Assembly (NCBI RefSeq): GCF_014656415.1
Contig: NZ_BNCJ01000010.1
Coordinates: 110,341-174,340 of the forward strand
Direction of reading: 5' to 3'
From: Seohaeicola zhoushanensis
GTDB lineage: Bacteria > Pseudomonadota > Alphaproteobacteria > Rhodobacterales > Rhodobacteraceae
DNA length: 64,000 nt
In this document: positions 49,911 to 59,465 of the stretch, piece after piece
How positions within the stretch are numbered: the first letter of the stretch is position 1
Layout: the number at the start of each line of letters is the position of its first letter
Program-made: the position numbers and the translations under genes
The notes under the pieces: model-generated
What the model saw: the letters and a program-made list of their open reading frames with translations, nothing else
What the model was told of the DNA's origin: nothing
Database searches by the model: none

Positions 49911-50567
49911 GTGTCAGAGCGAGACGACACCCAGCCCGACCCTGGCACGCTGACCTACGAAGGGCTTGCACCTGCCCATCGCGGTCGGCTGCTGCTGATC
50001 GCCTGCGGCGCGCTCGCGCGCGAGATCCTGGCGCTGAAGACGCGCAACGGCTGGGACCATATCGACGTGACCTGCCTGCCCGCGATCCTGCACAACCATC
50101 CCGAGAAGATCACCGCCGCGGTCGAAGCCGCCATCGACAAGCACCGCGCAGACTATGACGACATCTTCGTCGTCTATGCCGATTGCGGCACCGGCGGTCT
50201 GCTCAAGGCGGCCTGCGCCAGGCTCGGGGTCGAGATGATCGCCGGACCGCACTGCTATTCCTTCTTCGAGGGAAATGCGAACTTCGCCGCCCATGACGAT
50301 GAAATAACGTCGTTCTACCTGACCGACTTCCTCGCTCGCCAGTTCGACGCCTTCGTCTGGAAGCCGCTCGGCCTCGACAGGCACCCCGAACTGATCGGCA
50401 TGTATTTCGGCAATTACACCAAGCTGGTCTACCAGGCCCAGACCGACGACCCGGACCTGACCGCCCGCGCCCGCGCCTGCGCCGACCGGCTCGGCCTCGC
50501 CTTCGAACGCCGTTTCACCAGCTACGGCGATCTCGCCACCGCCCTGGAAGCCTGGGCGCGGCGCTGA
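49911..50567 (+). CDS. DUF1638 protein
   Basis: A 218-residue protein of the DUF1638 family: RLLLIACGALAREILAL, VTCLPAILHNHPEKI, DDIFVVYADCGTGGLLKAAC, and IAGPHCYSFFEGNANFA. The conserved Cys residues (ACGAL, ADCGTGG, HCYSFF) and the fold suggest a metal or cofactor site. DUF1638 genes often sit beside corrinoid-dependent methyltransferase genes, as here. GTG 49911 with AGG upstream; the frame runs further upstream without similarity. Confidence 0.82.
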   Translation: MSERDDTQPDPGTLTYEGLAPAHRGRLLLIACGALAREILALKTRNGWDHIDVTCLPAILHNHPEKITAAVEAAIDKHRADYDDIFVVYADCGTGGLLKAACARLGVEMIAGPHCYSFFEGNANFAAHDDEITSFYLTDFLARQFDAFVWKPLGLDRHPELIGMYFGNYTKLVYQAQTDDPDLTARARACADRLGLAFERRFTSYGDLATALEAWARR

Positions 50568-50640
50568 CGGCGGAAGCCGCGCGCGCTTGCGCCGCGATGC
50601 CTCCTTAAGAACCACAGAAGAGGTCGGCGCCGCGCCCCTG

Positions 50641-50702
50641 ATTTCTCTTCTTCAACAAATACCTCCGGGGGAGCCGCCAAAGGCGGCGGGGGCAGAGCCC
50701 CC
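50641..50702. repeat. GC-rich intergenic repeat with double hairpin
   Basis: The stretch starts with TTCTTCAACAAATACCTCC and holds two hairpins: GCCGCC-AAA-GGCGGC (50673-50687) and GGGGGC-AGA-GCCCCC (50688-50702), the latter touching the sufE stop codon. I recognise this sequence type from the 3' ends of many genes in Rhodobacterales genomes; it probably acts as a terminator-like mobile repeat. Only one copy is visible in the window. Confidence 0.5.
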
Positions 50703-51109
50703 TATTGCGCCGCCGCCACAGAACGGATCCGTTCGATCATGGCGCGCAACCCGTTCGAGCGCTGCGCAGAAAGGTGGTCATGCAGCCCCAGCCGCCCGAG
50801 TTCCGCCCGCGCGTCGACCCCGGCAACCTCCGTAACCGGCAGGCCGTTGTAGAGCGCACGCAGCAGCGCGATCAGCCCGCGCACGATCAGCGCGTCGCTG
50901 TCACCGTCGAAATGGAACGTCCCCTTCTCGATCACCGGATGCAGCCAGACCTGACTGGCGCAGCCACTGACCTTGGTGGCCGGCACCTTCAGGGCCTCGG
51001 GCAGCGGCTCCATCGCCTTGCCCAGCTCGATGACATGGCGATAGCGATCTTCCCAATCGTCGAGAAACTCGAAATCCTCGGCGATCTCTTCGAAGGCGGC
51101 GCTGGCCAT
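50702..51109 (-). CDS. sufE: SufE cysteine-desulfurase sulfur acceptor
   Basis: A 135-residue sulfur-transfer protein that takes persulfide from SufS for iron-sulfur cluster assembly. The acceptor is Cys50 in KVSGCASQVWL; other blocks are FEEIAEDFEFLDDWEDRYRHVIELG in parts and ALIVRGLIALLRALYNG. GGGGAA before ATG 51109. No other suf genes in the window. Confidence 0.93.
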   Translation of the reverse strand: MASAAFEEIAEDFEFLDDWEDRYRHVIELGKAMEPLPEALKVPATKVSGCASQVWLHPVIEKGTFHFDGDSDALIVRGLIALLRALYNGLPVTEVAGVDARAELGRLGLHDHLSAQRSNGLRAMIERIRSVAAAQ

Positions 51110-51243
51110 GACTTTGTTCCCCGAAACACTGCGCCCCGTGAGGTAAGACGCAGGCGCGGCGCTGTCCACCCCGCCTTCATGCTTTTCAAGCGCGGCGCGA
51201 TGGGTTAACCCCTTCTGAGGCAATTACACACCGCGGGCAGGCG

Positions 51244-51762
51244 ATGCGCAAACCCCTGATGCTTCTCATTCTGGCCAGCCTGGTGCTGGCCTCCTGCGGC
51301 TGGCGCGATTCCCGGGTCAATCCGCGCAACTGGTTCGGCCGCGGCAAGGAAGTCGCCGTGGCCACGGAAACCGCCTCGCCGGTCAACCCGCTGATCCCCA
51401 GGCGCAGCAGCATTCTCGAAAAGGGGCCAGTCGTCGATCGCAGCGTGCCCATCGGCCGCGTGACCGAACTCAGGATCGAGCCGACCAATACAGGCGCCAT
51501 CGTCTATGCGACCGGCATCGCCGAGCGCCAGGGCCCCTTCCAGGCCAAGCTGCGTCCGTCCAACAAGGAACTGATCCCGGACGAGAACGGTGTTCTGACC
51601 TTCGACTTCAATATCGTTTACCCCAACCGCGCCACTCCCGTTGGCAGCGACCTGACCCGCACGGTGCACGAGGCGCACAGCCTCTCCAAGCAGGAACTGG
51701 CCCGCATCCGCGTGGTCCGCGTGGTTGCCGCCCAGAACGCGATGGAATCGCGCCGCCGCTAG
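51244..51762 (+). CDS. Hypothetical lipoprotein
   Basis: A 172-residue protein with a lipoprotein signal (LLILASLVLASCGWRDSR; lipobox LASC). The mature part has NPRNWFGR, NPLIPRRSSI and a beta-rich core VTELRIEPTNTGAIVYATG...YPNRATPVGS. Proteins of this kind are conserved in Rhodobacterales without known function. It is followed by metG after 89 nt. Confidence 0.78.
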   Translation: MRKPLMLLILASLVLASCGWRDSRVNPRNWFGRGKEVAVATETASPVNPLIPRRSSILEKGPVVDRSVPIGRVTELRIEPTNTGAIVYATGIAERQGPFQAKLRPSNKELIPDENGVLTFDFNIVYPNRATPVGSDLTRTVHEAHSLSKQELARIRVVRVVAAQNAMESRRR

Positions 51763-51851
51763 GTCGGAGACGCGCGTTATTCCCCTGACTTGCCACGCTG
51801 GCCCTCGTCGCGGCCTTGCGCTATGACGGCGCGAGGCTTCAAGGGCACGAC

Positions 51852-53570
51852 ATGGCACGTTATCTCATCACTTCGGCGATCCCCTACATCAACGGGATCA
51901 AGCACCTCGGCAACCTGGTCGGCTCGCAGCTGCCGGCAGACCTCTTCGCCCGCTACCTGCGCGGTCGCGGCAACGAGGTGCTGTTCCTCTGCGCAACCGA
52001 CGAACATGGCACCCCCGCCGAACTCGCCGCCGCCAAGGCCGGCAAGCCGGTGGCCGAATACTGCGCCGAGATGCACGAGGTGCAGGCCGACATCGCCCGC
52101 CGCTTCGGTCTGTCGTTCGATCACTTCGGCCGCTCCTCCTCGCCGCAGAACCACCGGCTGACCCAGCACTTCGCTGGCAAGCTGGCCGAGGCCGGGCTGA
52201 TTCGCGAAGTTTCCGAGAAGCAGATGTTCTCGGTCACCGACAATCGCTTTCTGCCCGACCGCTACATCGAGGGCACCTGCCCCAACTGCGGTTACGACAA
52301 GGCGCGCGGCGACCAATGCGAGAACTGCACCAAGCAGCTCGACCCGACCGACCTCATCAACCCGCGCTCGGCGGTCTCAGGCTCCACCGATCTCGAGGTG
52401 CGCGAGACCAAGCACCTCTACCTGCGCCAATCGGCGCTCAAGGATGACCTCGACGCCTGGATCGACACCAAGACCGACTGGCCGATCCTGACCACCTCGA
52501 TCGCCAAGAAATGGCTGCACGACGGCGACGGCCTGCAGGACCGCGGCATCACCCGCGATCTCGACTGGGGAATCCCGGTACGGAAGGGCGATCAGCCCTG
52601 GCCGGGGATGGAGGGCAAGGTCTTCTACGTCTGGTTCGACGCCCCCATCGAGTACATCGCCTGCGCCAAGGAATGGACCGACTCGCGCGGCGCGCCCGAT
52701 TCCGAATGGGAACGCTGGTGGCGCACCGACAAGGGCGCGGAAGACGTTCGCTACATCCAGTTCATGGGCAAGGATAACGTGCCCTTCCACACGCTCTCCT
52801 TCCCGGCCACGATCATCGGCTCGGGCGAGCCGTGGAAGCTGGTCGACCACCTCAAGTCCTTCAACTACCTGAACTATGATGGCGGCCAATTCTCGACCTC
52901 GCAGGGTCGCGGCGTCTTCATGGACCAGGCGCTGAGCATCCTGCCGTCAGATTACTGGCGCTGGTGGCTGCTCTCCCACGCGCCGGAAAGCTCCGACAGC
53001 GAATTCACCTGGGAGAACTTCCAGGCTTCGGTGAACAAGGATCTGGCCGACGTACTGGGCAACTTCGTCAGCCGCATCACCAAGTTCTGCCGCTCGAAGT
53101 TCGGCGAAGTGGTGCCCGAAGGCGGCGAACAGGGCGAGGCCGAAAAGGCGCTGATCGCCACCCTGAACGAACGCGTCCGCGCCTACGAGGGCTTCATGGA
53201 CGCGATGGAGGTCCGCAAGTCGGCGCAGGAGTTGCGCGCGATCTGGGTCGCGGGCAACGAATACCTGCAATCCTCCGCGCCCTGGACCACGATCAAGACC
53301 GACGAGGCCACAGCAGCGATGCAGGTGCGCATGGGCCTGAACCTGATCCGCCTCTACGCAGCGCTCTCGGCGCCCTTCATCCCGGATGCCTCGGCACGGA
53401 TGCTATCGGCGATGAACACGCTCGACACCGAATGGCCGGGCGATGTCGGCGCGGCCCTGGATGCACTGCCCGCGGGCCATGCCTTCAGCGTGCCAGATGT
53501 GCTCTTCGCCAAGATCACCGACGAACAGCGCGAAGACTGGCAGAGCCGCTTCGCGGGTGTCCGCAGCTAG
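51852..53570 (+). CDS. metG: Methionyl-tRNA synthetase
   Basis: A 572-residue class I synthetase. The HIGH motif appears as HLGN ([11 protein letters not shown], residues 11-21), [13 protein letters not shown] follows, a zinc knuckle has CPNCG and CENC (about 140-160), and the KMSKS loop is replaced by QFSTSQGRG (about 345). The anticodon-binding helices are in the C-terminal third; no dimerisation domain is appended. AAGGG before ATG 51852. The KMSKS variant is one I recall from alphaproteobacterial MetG, so it does not signal loss of function. Confidence 0.93.
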   Translation: MARYLITSAIPYINGIKHLGNLVGSQLPADLFARYLRGRGNEVLFLCATDEHGTPAELAAAKAGKPVAEYCAEMHEVQADIARRFGLSFDHFGRSSSPQNHRLTQHFAGKLAEAGLIREVSEKQMFSVTDNRFLPDRYIEGTCPNCGYDKARGDQCENCTKQLDPTDLINPRSAVSGSTDLEVRETKHLYLRQSALKDDLDAWIDTKTDWPILTTSIAKKWLHDGDGLQDRGITRDLDWGIPVRKGDQPWPGMEGKVFYVWFDAPIEYIACAKEWTDSRGAPDSEWERWWRTDKGAEDVRYIQFMGKDNVPFHTLSFPATIIGSGEPWKLVDHLKSFNYLNYDGGQFSTSQGRGVFMDQALSILPSDYWRWWLLSHAPESSDSEFTWENFQASVNKDLADVLGNFVSRITKFCRSKFGEVVPEGGEQGEAEKALIATLNERVRAYEGFMDAMEVRKSAQELRAIWVAGNEYLQSSAPWTTIKTDEATAAMQVRMGLNLIRLYAALSAPFIPDASARMLSAMNTLDTEWPGDVGAALDALPAGHAFSVPDVLFAKITDEQREDWQSRFAGVRS

Positions 53571-53752
53571 TGTTCCATCTGCGCCGCCGGTGTCTCTGGC
53601 GCCGGCGCGTGGTGGCTGTGAACCGCTCCTGCCCCGGCAATTGCCGCAGCACAGACCACGACCGCTGTGATGAACAGCCGCGATTGCCGTTTTGCCTTCT
53701 TCCTGCTAGTCAGCCCGTCGTTGACCACACGCGCGCTGTTTTCCCTGCGCAT
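53567..53752 (-). CDS. Small single-helix membrane protein
   Basis: A 61-residue protein: a basic N terminus ([10 protein letters not shown]), one membrane helix ([19 protein letters not shown]) and a His/Pro-rich tail ([13 protein letters not shown]). A clear GAGGGGAG ribosome site precedes ATG 53752, supporting that it is real. Its stop overlaps the metG stop by 4 nt. The His-rich tail could bind metal, but nothing more can be said. Confidence 0.6.
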   Translation of the reverse strand: MRRENSARVVNDGLTSRKKAKRQSRLFITAVVVCAAAIAGAGAVHSHHAPAPETPAAQMEH

Positions 53753-53825
53753 GATCGCTCCCCTCTTTTTCTATGTCCTACCTTGCCAGATAGGTCTCGG
53801 ATACGGGGCTTGTAAGTGAACTCGA

Positions 53826-54995
53826 TCACACCGGCTTGAAACCGCCGATTCCCGGCACCTGGGCAAGCGCCGCAAGGAAGATCCCTGCGCCCAGCGGGAT
53901 CAGTTCGTCGGGGAAATCGTAATCGGGATTGTGCAGCGCCGGCGTCTCCTCGCCCGCACCCAGCAGGAACATCGCCGACTTGCTGACATCGCCGAAGCGC
54001 CCGAAATCCTCGGAGGCGCGCATCGGCAGGTCGCCGGCATCCCATGACACCCCCTCGGCCGTCAGCGCGCGTGCCAGGATATCGGTGGCCTCGGGGTGGT
54101 TCCCGCAGGCGCGGAAAACGTCGTGATAGCCGATCTCGGGCACCAGCCCCGCCCCCATCTCCAAGACCAGCTCTTCCACCGCGGCGACCAGCGCCGCCAT
54201 GTCCTCATCGCGCGTGGTGCGCAGAGTCGCCCATAGCTCGGCCTCGCCCGGCGCGATGCCGAAGGCGGGCTCGCCCAGCCGCGCATGGGTCACGGTCACC
54301 AGCCGAAAGCCCGGATCGGAAGGCCCGCTGCCCTGCCCCAGCGCCGTCAGCGCCGGCATCAGCCGCGAAAGCGCCACCATAGGCGAGAGCCCGGTCTCGG
54401 GCATCGAGGCATGGGCCGTGCGCCCCCGCAGCCTGATCAGCGCCCCGCGCGAGGCGCAGTTCATCGGCCCCGCCGCCAGCGCCACCTGCCCCAGCGGCAT
54501 TCCCGGCATATTGTGCAGCGACAGCGCGTAGTCAGACCTCAGCGCCTCGAACTGCGGGTCCGCCAGCACCTTCGCCGCCCCCGAGCCATCCTCCTCGGCT
54601 GGCTGGAACAGCAGCACGATCCGCCCATGCTCGGGCCGGCTGCGCCCTAGCACCCGCGCCACCCCCATCAGCACCGCCATATGCCCGTCATGCCCGCAGA
54701 GATGACCGGTGCCTGGCACGGTCGAGCGATGCGCTGCCGCCGACAGTTCCTCGATCGGCAGCGCATCCAACTCGCAGCGAACAAGAACGCTCGGCCCCTC
54801 GCTCGTGCCTTCGTAAACGGCGGCAACGCCATGCCCGCCCAGCCCGGTCACGATACGGTCCGGCCCGGTTCCACGCAACGCCGCAACCACCCGCCGCGCA
54901 GTGGCCTCCTCCTGCCCCGAGACCTCGGGGAAGCGGTGCAGCTCGCGCCGAAATGCGGTCAGCTGGACGATATCGCTGTTGCCAAGCTGGATCAT
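53826..54995 (-). CDS. M20-family amidohydrolase (hippurate hydrolase-like)
   Basis: A 389-residue di-metal peptidase/amidohydrolase. The metal ligands are seen in GHLCGHDGHM and FQPAEED, with HNMPGMPLG and the dimerisation-domain His in RTAHASMPE. The N-terminal RRELHRFPEVSGQEEATA and the end SEDFGRFGDVSKSAMFLLGAG match the hippurate hydrolase/IAA-amino acid hydrolase group. AAGGAGAG before ATG 54995. It cleaves N-acyl amino acids; substrate not predictable. Confidence 0.9.
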   Translation of the reverse strand: MIQLGNSDIVQLTAFRRELHRFPEVSGQEEATARRVVAALRGTGPDRIVTGLGGHGVAAVYEGTSEGPSVLVRCELDALPIEELSAAAHRSTVPGTGHLCGHDGHMAVLMGVARVLGRSRPEHGRIVLLFQPAEEDGSGAAKVLADPQFEALRSDYALSLHNMPGMPLGQVALAAGPMNCASRGALIRLRGRTAHASMPETGLSPMVALSRLMPALTALGQGSGPSDPGFRLVTVTHARLGEPAFGIAPGEAELWATLRTTRDEDMAALVAAVEELVLEMGAGLVPEIGYHDVFRACGNHPEATDILARALTAEGVSWDAGDLPMRASEDFGRFGDVSKSAMFLLGAGEETPALHNPDYDFPDELIPLGAGIFLAALAQVPGIGGFKPV

Positions 54996-55200
54996 GGTGC
55001 CGTCTCTCCTTGCTGGTCGTGATCGCCGCGCAACAGCAACAATCCATTCCCTGCCTTCCGGCACCCGCACGGGGCCGGAAACAGTGCCACAATCTTACCC
55101 GCTCGCCGTCGCAACGGCCACATGATCCCGTGCGAGAAGAGACTTGCAGGGTCAGAATGTCCCGATTCCCGAAAAATCAGACATTCGAAAGGAGCCATCC

Positions 55201-55578
55201 GTGTCTCCCATTGCGATCTTCCTTTGCGCCGCATCCATCGCCACGCTTCCTTCTGGTGCCCAATCCGCAGCCGAACTCAAGCTGGCCTGCGAGGGCGGCC
55301 TCTCGGCCCCCGTTTGCCGCGCGCTGGCCACGACCCTGGCAAGCGCAGTCGGCCCCATCGTCCTGACCGAAACCCTGGCCGCCGGTCCCGGACTGCGCTT
55401 CGTGACCGAGGCCCACAGGCCCGATATACTCTCGGGCCACCTCGCCTGGCAGGGTGCCGACGGCAGCCGCGGCACCGGCCCGACGCTGACGCTCTCGGTC
55501 TCCGACACCACCATCGACGACGCCATGCTCGCCCGCTTCGCGGCAGAGCTGCTGCGCCACAGCGGTCTGCCGCTCTGA
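55201..55578 (+). CDS. Small secreted protein preceding the RTX protease
   Basis: A 125-residue protein with a signal peptide (IFLCAASIATLPSGAQSA). The mature part is about 100 residues with two Cys (LACEGGLSAPVCRAL), helical at the ends and beta-rich in the middle (HLAWQGADGSRGTGPTLTLSVSD in parts). GTG 55201 has a strong AAAGGAG; a longer frame upstream has none. It is 29 nt before the serralysin gene and may be its inhibitor, chaperone or partner. It does not resemble the known AprI/Inh inhibitors. Confidence 0.65.
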   Translation: MSPIAIFLCAASIATLPSGAQSAAELKLACEGGLSAPVCRALATTLASAVGPIVLTETLAAGPGLRFVTEAHRPDILSGHLAWQGADGSRGTGPTLTLSVSDTTIDDAMLARFAAELLRHSGLPL

Positions 55579-55607
55579 TCCCTGTCCCTTAACGAGGAGC
55601 CTTTTTC

Positions 55608-58442
55608 ATGTGCCTGATGTGCCAAGCCCTGGACTCAAACCAACCCTTTGATGTCCACACCGACACCGCGCTCACCGACGGCGGCGTGCAGACCAGCCTC
55701 ACCGCCGCCTCCCAGCCGGTCTACAGCCTCGACCAGATCGCCGACTACCTGACCGAAGGCTTCTGGCTTGGCCGTGGTCAACAGCCCCGATCTTTCGACG
55801 TCCAGGCGGGCGGCACGATCACAGTCAACATCACCGGGCTCGACGCCCTTGGCAAGGCAACGGCGTTACAGGCCCTCGACGCCTGGAGCACGGTCACTGG
55901 GCTTACCTTCACGCAGTCCAGCAATGCCATGATTTCCTTCGATGATACCCAGTCGGGGGCCTACAACAGCTCGATTACCTCGGGCACCACGATCCTCTCC
56001 TCCTCGGTCAACGTGCATACCTCCTGGCAGGCCTACGGCGACTATTACCTGCAGACCTTCATCCACGAAATCGGACACGCCCTCGGCCTCGGCCACGCCG
56101 GCAACTACAACGGCAGCGCCGATTTCGGGACCCAGGCACATTTCGCCAACGACAGCTGGCAGATGACGGTGATGTCCTACTTCTCGAACAACGAGAACCC
56201 CAACGTCTTGGCCTCTTTCGCCTATCTCGCCACCGCCCAGCTGGCCGATATCCTGGCAATCCAAAACCTCTATGGAACGCCCGCCAACGTGCAGACCGGC
56301 AATACGATCTACGGCGACAACACCAACCTCTCGCAGCACGGCATGGGGCTCGACAACGGCAAGGCCGTGGCGATCTTCGACAGCGCCGGCACCGACACCA
56401 TCGACCTGTCTTCGCGCACCTCGAACCAGCGCATCGACCTCTATGCCGAGCGTTTCTCCGACATCAACGGCAAGACCGGCAACCTCGCCATTGCCCGCGG
56501 CACGGTGATCGAGAACGCCTTCACTGGCTCGGGCAGCGACCACATCACCGGCAACGCCGCCGACAACATGCTGATGGCCGGCGCCGGTGACGACACGCTG
56601 CTCGGAGAAGGAGGCAACGACACGCTGGTTGGCGGCGACGGGGCCGATACGCTCACCGGCGGCACCGGTGGCGACGTCTTCGTCTACACCGCCGCCTCAG
56701 AGGCCGGCGATACCATCACAGACTTCTCCCTCGCCCAGGGCGACCGGATCGACATCTCGGCGCTATTCGCGGCCATCGGTTATGCCGGCACCAACCCGAT
56801 CAGCGATTGCAAGGTCTGGCTCTCCGCCGCAACCGGCGGCGCCTGGCTGATGGTCAACGCGGTGGCCATGGCCTTCCTCGCCGGTGTCTCGGCCAGCGCC
56901 GACCTCGCCACCATGCTCGACGTCGAAAGCGTGCCCGTCGGCCCCGATCCCGACGCCTATGACACCCGCATCACGCTCACCAACAGCTTCGTGCTGACCT
57001 GGACCGAGGCGGCCAGCATCATCCGCGACACCAACGGCGGCATCGACACGCTCGACCTCTCGGCGGTGACCTACGGCAACAAGATCGACCTCAACGGCGG
57101 CATTACCGGCATGCTCGGCTCCAAGAAGATCACCATCGAACCCGGCACAGAGATCGAGAACCTGCTCCTCGGCACCGGCCGCGACACCGGCATCGGCAAC
57201 GATCTCGACAACCGGATCGAAGGCGGCGCGGGCGACGACAAGCTCTACGGCAACGCCGGGGCCGATACGCTGAACGGCGGCGACGGCAAGGACTCGCTAT
57301 ATGGCGGTGATGGCAGCGATACGATCACCGGCGATGCCGGCATGGACAAGATCTATGGCGGTAGCGGCGACGACAGCATCGAAGGCGGTGCCGACAACGA
57401 CAAGATCTACGGCGAGGACGGAGACGACCATATCGACGGCGGCGACGGCAGGGATACTCTCTACGGCGGCAGCGGAAACGACAGCCTCGACGCCGGCACG
57501 GGCGACGACAAGCTCTACGGTCATGCCGGCGACGACAGCCTGACCGGCGGAGCGGGCCGAGACTCGCTCTATGGCGACGTCGGCGACGACGTGCTCGACG
57601 GCGGGGCCGATGACGACAAGCTCTACGGTGGCGACGGCAACGACACCCTGACAGGCGGTGACGGCAAAGACTCCATAAAAGCCGACAAGGGCGACGACCT
57701 CGCCAATGCCGGTGCAGGCGATGACAAGGTCTATGGCGGCGACGGCGACGACGATCTCTCGGGCGGCACTGGCAACGACACGCTATACGGCGACAACGGC
57801 GATGACCTGCTCGACGGCGGTGCGGGCAACGACAAGCTCTACGGCAAGAACGACGAAGACACGATGTTCGGCGGCGAAGGCCTCGACTACATCAAGGGTG
57901 ACAAGGGCGACGATTACGCCGATGGCGGAGCCGGCAACGACAAGATCTACGGCGACAACGGCAATGACACCCTGCTTGGCGGCGACGGCGACGACTACAT
58001 CAAGGGCGGCAACGACAGTGACGCGATGGACGGCGGCAGCGGCATCGACAAGCTCTACGGTGACGCGGGTAACGACCTGATCGACGGCGGCGCAGGCAAC
58101 GACATCATCGACGGCGGCGCGGGCAACGACGTGATCGCCGGTGGCCCGGGGGCCGATACCATCAAGGGCGGCAGCGGCACCGATACCTTCGTCTTCAACG
58201 CGGTGAGCGATGCCGGCGACCTGCTTTACGACTTCTCGCTGCGCTACGGCGAAAAGATCCAGGTCTCGGGCCTGCTTAGCGGTGGAACTGTGGCCGACGC
58301 CCTGTCCGAGGGTCTCTTCTGGCTCGAAGCCGAGGGCCGCAACGCCTGGCTCGTCTTCGACGACAACGGCACCGAGGTCGACCTCGCCCTCATCAGGAAC
58401 CTGGCCGCCACCACGGAACTGACCACCGACTGGCTGATCTGA
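55608..58442 (+). CDS. Serralysin-like RTX metalloprotease (M10), type I secreted
   Basis: A 944-residue calcium-binding protease. The zinc site HEIGHALGLGH uses His153, His157 and His163 with Glu154; the Met-turn is Met189 (VMSYF). RTX nonapeptides begin at about residue 308 (GSGSDHITG...GTGGDVFVY) and form a long block at about 526-855. A beta-roll cap follows (TFVFNAVSDAGDLLYDF) with the usual C-terminal secretion region. There is no N-terminal signal; export needs an ABC/MFP/TolC system not in this window. GAGGAG before ATG 55608. The N terminus carries an odd Cys pair (MCLMCQ). Confidence 0.9.
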   Translation: MCLMCQALDSNQPFDVHTDTALTDGGVQTSLTAASQPVYSLDQIADYLTEGFWLGRGQQPRSFDVQAGGTITVNITGLDALGKATALQALDAWSTVTGLTFTQSSNAMISFDDTQSGAYNSSITSGTTILSSSVNVHTSWQAYGDYYLQTFIHEIGHALGLGHAGNYNGSADFGTQAHFANDSWQMTVMSYFSNNENPNVLASFAYLATAQLADILAIQNLYGTPANVQTGNTIYGDNTNLSQHGMGLDNGKAVAIFDSAGTDTIDLSSRTSNQRIDLYAERFSDINGKTGNLAIARGTVIENAFTGSGSDHITGNAADNMLMAGAGDDTLLGEGGNDTLVGGDGADTLTGGTGGDVFVYTAASEAGDTITDFSLAQGDRIDISALFAAIGYAGTNPISDCKVWLSAATGGAWLMVNAVAMAFLAGVSASADLATMLDVESVPVGPDPDAYDTRITLTNSFVLTWTEAASIIRDTNGGIDTLDLSAVTYGNKIDLNGGITGMLGSKKITIEPGTEIENLLLGTGRDTGIGNDLDNRIEGGAGDDKLYGNAGADTLNGGDGKDSLYGGDGSDTITGDAGMDKIYGGSGDDSIEGGADNDKIYGEDGDDHIDGGDGRDTLYGGSGNDSLDAGTGDDKLYGHAGDDSLTGGAGRDSLYGDVGDDVLDGGADDDKLYGGDGNDTLTGGDGKDSIKADKGDDLANAGAGDDKVYGGDGDDDLSGGTGNDTLYGDNGDDLLDGGAGNDKLYGKNDEDTMFGGEGLDYIKGDKGDDYADGGAGNDKIYGDNGNDTLLGGDGDDYIKGGNDSDAMDGGSGIDKLYGDAGNDLIDGGAGNDIIDGGAGNDVIAGGPGADTIKGGSGTDTFVFNAVSDAGDLLYDFSLRYGEKIQVSGLLSGGTVADALSEGLFWLEAEGRNAWLVFDDNGTEVDLALIRNLAATTELTTDWLI
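57183..58170 (+). repeat. RTX-coding tandem repeats
   Basis: About 36 consecutive 27-nt units encode GGxGxDxLx-type calcium-binding repeats. The phrase DK[LIV]YG recurs nine times, giving a higher-order period of three or four units. The DNA is repetitive because the protein is; it is not a CRISPR or transposon. Confidence 0.85.
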
Positions 58443-58553
58443 TCCCGGCCGGGAGGGCTGACAGGCCCCCCTGCCCGCCCATGTCGCATTCGGGATAGCC
58501 GGGCCCGCCAACGGATGGCATGTCCGTCAGGCAACAGGACCGGATCCCCCGAC

Positions 58554-59450
58554 ATGAGCACCACCACCCCGCGCAATCTCACCGGCATGGTGTTCGTCTT
58601 CATCGCCGGCGTGCTCTGGTCCACCGTCGGACTCGGCATCCGCCTGATCGAGGAGGCGGTGGTCTGGCAGATCCTGCTCTACCGCTCGCTCGGCCTTGCG
58701 GCACTGCTTTACGTGGTGATCCGCCTGCGCAGCGGCCAGGGGCCCTTCACGATGGCCCGACGCGCCGGCCTGCCGGGCCTCGTCGCCGCGCTGGCACTGG
58801 TCGCCGCCTATACCGGGGCGATCTACGCGATCCAGAACACCTCGGTCGCCAATGCCATGCTGCTCTTCGCCTGCTCGCCGCTGCTGGCAGCGGTGCTTGG
58901 CTGGGTCTGGCTCGGCGAAAGGGTGCGCCCGCAGACCTGGGCCGCGATGGCCGTCGCAGGCTGTGGCATCGCCGTCATGGTATGGGACAAGACCGGCACC
59001 GCCGCCTGGGGCGGCAACCTCGCCGCGCTCGGCTCGGCGCTCGGTTTCGCCATCTTCACCGTCGCCCTGCGCTGGGGCAAGGAGGGCGAGATGATGCCTT
59101 CGGTCTTTCTCTCCGGCCTTCTCGCCGTGGTCATCACCGCCGTCGTCTGTCTCGGCTCCGACCTGCCGCTGGTCCTGAGCCCGCGCGACAGCGCCATCGC
59201 ATTCGGCATGGGCGTAGTGCAGGTCGGCGCCGGCATGACACTATACACCATCGGTTCCAAGACCGTTCCGGCGGTCGAGCTCACGATCCTCTCAATGGCC
59301 GAGGTCTTGCTCGGCCCGGTCTGGGTCTGGCTGTTCCTGGGCGAAACAGCGACGCGCTACACCCTGATTGGCGGAGCGATCCTGCTGCTCGCCATCGCCG
59401 GCAACGCGATATCGGGCGCGCGGCGCAAGCCGCCGCCCGGCATCGTCTGA
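58554..59450 (+). CDS. EamA/DMT-family transporter
   Basis: A 298-residue inner-membrane protein with ten hydrophobic helices in two EamA halves (GMVFVFIAGVLWSTVGLGIRL; NLAALGSALGFAIFTVALRW). Typical phrases are ALALVAAYTGAIYAIQNTSVANAMLLFACSPLLAAVLGWVWLGE in parts and VPAVELTILSMAEVLLGPVWVWLFLGE. It probably exports amino acids or other metabolites. ATG 58554 lacks a strong ribosome site; it is chosen from the start of similarity. Confidence 0.85.
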   Translation: MSTTTPRNLTGMVFVFIAGVLWSTVGLGIRLIEEAVVWQILLYRSLGLAALLYVVIRLRSGQGPFTMARRAGLPGLVAALALVAAYTGAIYAIQNTSVANAMLLFACSPLLAAVLGWVWLGERVRPQTWAAMAVAGCGIAVMVWDKTGTAAWGGNLAALGSALGFAIFTVALRWGKEGEMMPSVFLSGLLAVVITAVVCLGSDLPLVLSPRDSAIAFGMGVVQVGAGMTLYTIGSKTVPAVELTILSMAEVLLGPVWVWLFLGETATRYTLIGGAILLLAIAGNAISGARRKPPPGIV

Positions 59451-59465
59451 CCGCTCGCCCTCCGT

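Noticed and set aside
57183..58170. Regular short repeats resembling a CRISPR array
   Set aside because: The 27-nt period matches RTX nonapeptide codons in frame; there are no unique spacers of constant length and no cas genes.
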